Assembly (NCBI RefSeq): GCF_014203395.1
Contig: NZ_JACHIW010000002.1
Location: forward strand, 1,922,001-1,986,000
Direction of reading: 5' to 3'
DNA from: Saccharopolyspora phatthalungensis
GTDB taxonomy: Bacteria > Actinomycetota > Actinomycetes > Mycobacteriales > Pseudonocardiaceae
Length of the DNA stretch: 64,000 nt
Within the stretch, counting starts at the first letter, position 1; every line of letters begins with the position of its first letter. This document shows positions 61,325 through 64,000 of the stretch, piece by piece. The position numbers were made by a program, and so were the translations under genes. The notes under the pieces were generated by a model, which saw only the letters and a program-made list of their open reading frames with translations, made no database searches and was not told the DNA's origin.

Positions 61325-61609
61325 TCACTGCGTGCCTCCCGTGGAAGTCGTGAGATCCAGGTAGCCCCTGACGCCGCGTACGACGCCATCAAGGCCGTCA
61401 GCAAGTTCGTGTAATTCTGTTGCCGTGCAACGGTTGTGGTTGAGGTTGTCGCAGACTGCCCTGATAGCGTGCTCGGTCTGCCGGAGCACCAACGTAAGGT
61501 GTTGCTGCGCCGTGCAGGGCCGGACAGCCGCGTACGGACGGCACGACACAACCGGCTCTCCATCGGCCCCGGAGGCGTCCTTCAGTGGGTCGATCGGAGG
61601 TAGTGTCAT
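61325..61609 (-). CDS. Small helical hypothetical protein
   Basis: 94 aa from ATG 61609 with GGAAGG upstream. Central helix TAQQHLTLVLRQTEHAIRAVCDNLNHNRCTATELHELADGLDGVVRGVRGYL. No signal or membrane segment. Divergent from the XRE gene across a 127-bp control region and 66 bp upstream of the small Cys-rich gene, probably in one transcript. Confidence 0.6.
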   Translation of the reverse strand: MTLPPIDPLKDASGADGEPVVSCRPYAAVRPCTAQQHLTLVLRQTEHAIRAVCDNLNHNRCTATELHELADGLDGVVRGVRGYLDLTTSTGGTQ

Positions 61610-61647
61610 GACACCTTCCCGCTGTAAACGTTAACGATGAAGCTGAT

Positions 61648-61670
61648 TGTTCACACCATGTCTGTGAACA
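61648..61670. promoter_or_regulatory. Inverted repeat TGTTCAC-N9-GTGAACA
   Basis: TGTTCAC (61648-61654) and GTGAACA (61664-61670) form a 7-bp dyad centred between the divergent start codons at 61609 and 61737. Best candidate for the operator of the XRE regulator on both promoters. Confidence 0.5.
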
Positions 61671-61736
61671 GGGCGGTTACACCACTCGCCTTAACGGGTG
61701 ATCTAAACGGCGACAAGCAACGTTAGGATGTGTGCC

Positions 61737-62591
61737 ATGTCTGTTAACGCAGGTAGACCGTGTGCAAGGGCACTTTGCTCGGCCTTGCGAACGGCGCGCG
61801 AGGCAAGCAAGCTCGGTGTGCGCGAGCTAGCGCGAGCGGTTGACCTGTCACCAGTGCAGATTTCCCAGTATGAACGCGGAGAGCGTATACCGACAGAAGT
61901 ACGAACGGGTGTAATACTCGGCGCACTCAGGGTATCGGCAACCGAACAAAGACGAATTCTGGAACTGGTGCGAGCCGCAAAAGAGCCAAACTGGCTGACC
62001 GTTGGCGTTAACGGCGTGCCGCAACAGTTGGACATACTTACGGAACACGAAAGATCAGCCGCGGGCATAACTCACTGGGAACCGTTGGTAATCCCCGGAC
62101 TGTTGCAAACTCCCGACTACACCCGCGCGATCAAGGAAGCGGGCGGATTGCGACATGATGAAATTGGTGTTCGCTTGATCGTGAACGCTGGACGGCGCGA
62201 CGTCATCACAACGGTGTCCAAGCCCGCCGACTATGAAGCGATTATCGGCGAATCAGCGTTGCTTGCACCAATTGCGTCCAGTGCTGCTATGGCGAGTCAG
62301 CTTCGCCGCATTATCTGCGATGCAGAACGATCAAACGTCGCGGTTCGCGTCATGCCTGAAAAGATCTCATGGCACCCCGGACTCTCGGGACCATTCGTCT
62401 TCTTCACATATTCTGATGCGCCACCACTTGTCTACTTTGAGCACCACAGTTCAGGGGCGTGGGTAAGCCAAGACTACGACATCGAAGAATACGATAAAGC
62501 CATCCAATGGATGCGCGAAATCGCGCTCGATCCTGCAAAATCGGTTGAGCAAATCGCTAAAATAGCGGAAATATGGGAGGTCTCACATTGA
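61737..62591 (+). CDS. XRE-family regulator with DUF5753 domain
   Basis: 284 aa from ATG 61737 (an ATG at 61728 is in frame; AGGA lies between them). HTH: ALRTAREASKLGVRELARAVDLSPVQISQYERGERIP. The C-terminal DUF5753 domain has the usual EHERSAAGITHWEPLVIPGLLQTPDYTRAI, the GESAL segment and VRVMPEKISWHPGLSGPFVFFTY. It overlaps the DUF397 gene by 4 bp. XRE-DUF397 pairs (WhiJ/BldB-type systems in Streptomyces) act as a regulator with a small interacting partner. Confidence 0.92.
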   Translation: MSVNAGRPCARALCSALRTAREASKLGVRELARAVDLSPVQISQYERGERIPTEVRTGVILGALRVSATEQRRILELVRAAKEPNWLTVGVNGVPQQLDILTEHERSAAGITHWEPLVIPGLLQTPDYTRAIKEAGGLRHDEIGVRLIVNAGRRDVITTVSKPADYEAIIGESALLAPIASSAAMASQLRRIICDAERSNVAVRVMPEKISWHPGLSGPFVFFTYSDAPPLVYFEHHSSGAWVSQDYDIEEYDKAIQWMREIALDPAKSVEQIAKIAEIWEVSH

Positions 62592-62761
62592 TCGAATATG
62601 AGTGGCGAAAATCCAGTTATTCACACCAAAATGGTGCTTGCGTTGAGCTTGCCAGCACCTTAGATCGACTTCGCGATTCGAAGGATCCAGATGGGCCGAC
62701 CTTGCGAGTGGACGTGCCCGCATTCATTAAGGCCGTGAAGGTGGGTCGTTTCGATCGGTGA
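62588..62761 (+). CDS. DUF397 protein, partner of the XRE regulator
   Basis: 57 aa from TTG 62588 (LIEYEWRKSSYS) with GGGAGG at 62576-62581. The start overlaps the regulator stop (TTGA). DUF397 hallmarks: WRKSSYSHQNGACVELA, RDSKDPDGPTLRV and the closing PAFIKAVKVGRFD. It probably modulates the DNA-binding partner encoded upstream. Confidence 0.92.
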   Translation: MIEYEWRKSSYSHQNGACVELASTLDRLRDSKDPDGPTLRVDVPAFIKAVKVGRFDR

Positions 62762-62764
62762 CGT

Positions 62765-62805
62765 AGCGGTGCCCCCGGTACGTCGTACCTACCGGGGGCA
62801 CCGCT
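62765..62805 (+). terminator. Terminator of the XRE-DUF397 operon
   Basis: AGCGGTGCCCCCGGTA (62765-62780) pairs perfectly with TACCGGGGGCACCGCT (62790-62805) around a 9-nt loop, 4 bp after the DUF397 stop. Confidence 0.85.
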
Positions 62806-62852
62806 GTGTCTCAGCGCTTGCGGATGCGGCGTCGGCGGCCCTGGGGGTGGTT

Positions 62853-62872
62853 GCGATTTCGCGCGAAATCGC
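62853..62872. repeat. Short member of the dispersed palindrome family
   Basis: GCGATTTCGCGCGAAATCGC is a perfect 20-bp palindrome in the gap between the DUF397 gene and the convergent crotonase gene (36 bp past the latter's stop). Likely terminator for the crotonase transcript. Confidence 0.65.
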
Positions 62873-62908
62873 CGCGAGCCCTCGCTGGGCGGGGGTGCGA
62901 ATTTTGGG

Positions 62909-63712
62909 TCAGGGCTTGGGGTTTTTGTTGTTTGTTGCGGGGCTTCGTGAGGGGAAGTTCGGCTCGCGTCGTTGGCTGAACGCTGCTATCCCCTCGTGGG
63001 CGTCTGCCGAGCCGAAGGCCCGTTGTCCGTACATGGCTTCGCTGTGGAATGCCTCCTCTGGCGGTAGGTTGCTCAGCCGCAGCACCGCTTCCTTGATCGT
63101 GGCGATTGCCGTGCCGCTCAGCCTTGTGAGGCGTTCGGCCCACTCCATGGCGGTGGGCAGCACTTCTTCGGCGGGCACCACGGCATTCAGCAGGCCGTAC
63201 CGAAGCGCTTCCTGGGCCGTGATGCGATCGGCGAGCAGCAGGAGTTGCATCGCCCACGCGTAAGGGATCTGGCGCGTGAGCCGGACGAGCGTTCCTCCTG
63301 CGGGCACCACGCCGACTCCCGGCTCAGGAAACTGGAATTCGGCTTGTTCACTGGCGATGCGCAGATCGGTGGAGAGCAGGATCTCGAACCCGCCCCCCAG
63401 GCACAGGCCGTTGACGGCACCGATCACCGGCTTGAAGAGATCGGTGTGCTTCTGGTGCGCGCCGTCCCAGTGCGAGATGTCGAACCGTCCCTCGGCCAGC
63501 GCCGGAATGGACTCGGTCAGGTCCGCCCCGACGCAGAAGGCACGATCGCCACTGCCGGTCAGCACGGCCGCGGCGATAGCGGCGTCGTCGCGGACTTCGG
63601 CGAACGCAGCCGCCAACTCGTCATACATCGCGAGTGTCAGCGCGTTGAGCTTATCCGGGCGATTGAACCGGATGATCGCCACCGGGCCGTCTCGTTCCAG
63701 GGTGATCCCCAT
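62909..63712 (-). CDS. Enoyl-CoA hydratase/isomerase (crotonase) family protein
   Basis: 267 aa from ATG 63712, immediately after the CoA-transferase stop (TGAATG), so co-translated. Crotonase features: IIRFNRPDKLNALTLAMYDEL, oxyanion loops CVGADL and GAVNGLCLGGGFEI, and FPEPGVGVVPAGGTLVRLTR carrying one expected catalytic Glu. The first canonical Glu position is not retained in GGGFEILLSTD (Glu seems shifted), so hydratase activity is not assured. The last ~20 residues are Pro/Asn/Lys-rich. Paired with a CaiB-type CoA transferase it probably degrades a CoA-activated acid. Confidence 0.88.
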   Translation of the reverse strand: MGITLERDGPVAIIRFNRPDKLNALTLAMYDELAAAFAEVRDDAAIAAAVLTGSGDRAFCVGADLTESIPALAEGRFDISHWDGAHQKHTDLFKPVIGAVNGLCLGGGFEILLSTDLRIASEQAEFQFPEPGVGVVPAGGTLVRLTRQIPYAWAMQLLLLADRITAQEALRYGLLNAVVPAEEVLPTAMEWAERLTRLSGTAIATIKEAVLRLSNLPPEEAFHSEAMYGQRAFGSADAHEGIAAFSQRREPNFPSRSPATNNKNPKP

Positions 63713-64000
63713 TCACACCACCCCGGACCTGCGCAGGGCTGCGATCTTGTCGTCGGACAGGCCCACCAAGCCCCGCAGCAGGGTGTCGGTGTGCTCGCCG
63801 ACCTTGGGGGCAAGTCCCCGAGGTTGGGCCGGGGTGGCGTCGAGGTGAATTGGTTGCCCGAACATCTCAAGCCTGCCGAAGTCGGGGTACTCGACATCGA
63901 CGATCATGTCGCGCGCTTTGATGTGGGGATCGTTGACCACGTCGCCGATATCTTTGATCGCCGTAAGGGGAACCTGCTCACCGGCCAGCTCCTCCAGCTC
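63713..64000 (-). CDS. CaiB/BaiF-type (class III) CoA-transferase, C-terminal part
   Basis: Open to the right edge, so the start lies outside; 95 residues are visible. The ending matches family III CoA-transferases: GEQVPLTAIKDIGDVVNDPHIKARDMIVDVEYPDFGRLEMFGQPIHLDATPAQPRG, then APKVGEHTDTLLRGLVGLSDDKIAALRRSGVV. These enzymes swap CoA between carboxylic acids. The crotonase starts directly at its stop. Confidence 0.9.
   Translation of the reverse strand, partial: ELEELAGEQVPLTAIKDIGDVVNDPHIKARDMIVDVEYPDFGRLEMFGQPIHLDATPAQPRGLAPKVGEHTDTLLRGLVGLSDDKIAALRRSGVV

Overview
This is a 64-kb stretch of a GC-rich actinomycete chromosome. Dense high-GC coding, GTG/TTG starts, XRE-DUF397 pairs, EspG/PPE-type ESX genes, DUF3558 lipoproteins and giant proteins with a WXG100-like N-terminus suggest Pseudonocardiales (Saccharopolyspora or Amycolatopsis type). 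The genus cannot be fixed from the sequence alone. No tRNA, rRNA or CRISPR array was seen.

Layout. 1-701 is the N-terminal end of a giant ESX-type polymorphic-toxin protein that runs off the left edge. 0.8-2.5 kb is gene-poor and holds an azlD relic, a strong hairpin and a proline-codon repeat. 2.5-7.4 kb encodes a small protein coupled to a CtpH/CtpI-like P-type ATPase. 7.4-17.9 kb is mostly single metabolic or housekeeping genes: patatin, VOC protein, MHS-type MFS carrier, neutral zinc metallopeptidase, WS/DGAT-like acyltransferase, SGNH esterase, and an SDR/XRE divergent pair. 18-28 kb is visibly decaying. A PaoABC-like molybdenum hydroxylase operon is broken in two of its three subunits. 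A 2.1-kb group II intron lies just upstream of it, next to a frameshifted XRE regulator. A LuxR/NB-ARC regulator is truncated by an IS630 fragment. 28-41 kb has a small secreted protein, an intact LuxR/NB-ARC regulator and a giant (about 3348 aa) protein ending in a pertussis-toxin/scabin-like ADP-ribosyltransferase.

41.5-54.9 kb looks like a small uncharacterised biosynthetic locus. On the minus strand a chorismatase (FkbO/Hyg5 family), an aryl-CoA ligase and a DMT exporter form one tightly packed operon. On the plus strand a kinase, HAD phosphatase, nucleotidyltransferase, Nudix-like protein, sugar-phosphate cyclase (EEVS-like) and long-chain polyol dehydrogenase form a second operon. A secreted GH43 enzyme lies between them. 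Inference: a chorismate-derived hydroxybenzoyl unit and a C7-cyclitol unit are made at the same locus.

55-61 kb holds a type VII secretion accessory cassette (EspG, WXG-like protein, lipoprotein, PPE-like protein) bracketed by a 45-bp imperfect direct repeat. It is followed by a probable small toxin/immunity operon. 61-62.8 kb is an XRE-DUF397 module with two small divergent genes. The right edge carries a crotonase and the C-terminus of a CoA-transferase.

A dispersed palindrome built on GGCGATTTC...GAAATCGCC recurs at intergenic gene ends across the window. The group II intron sits directly beside half of one copy.
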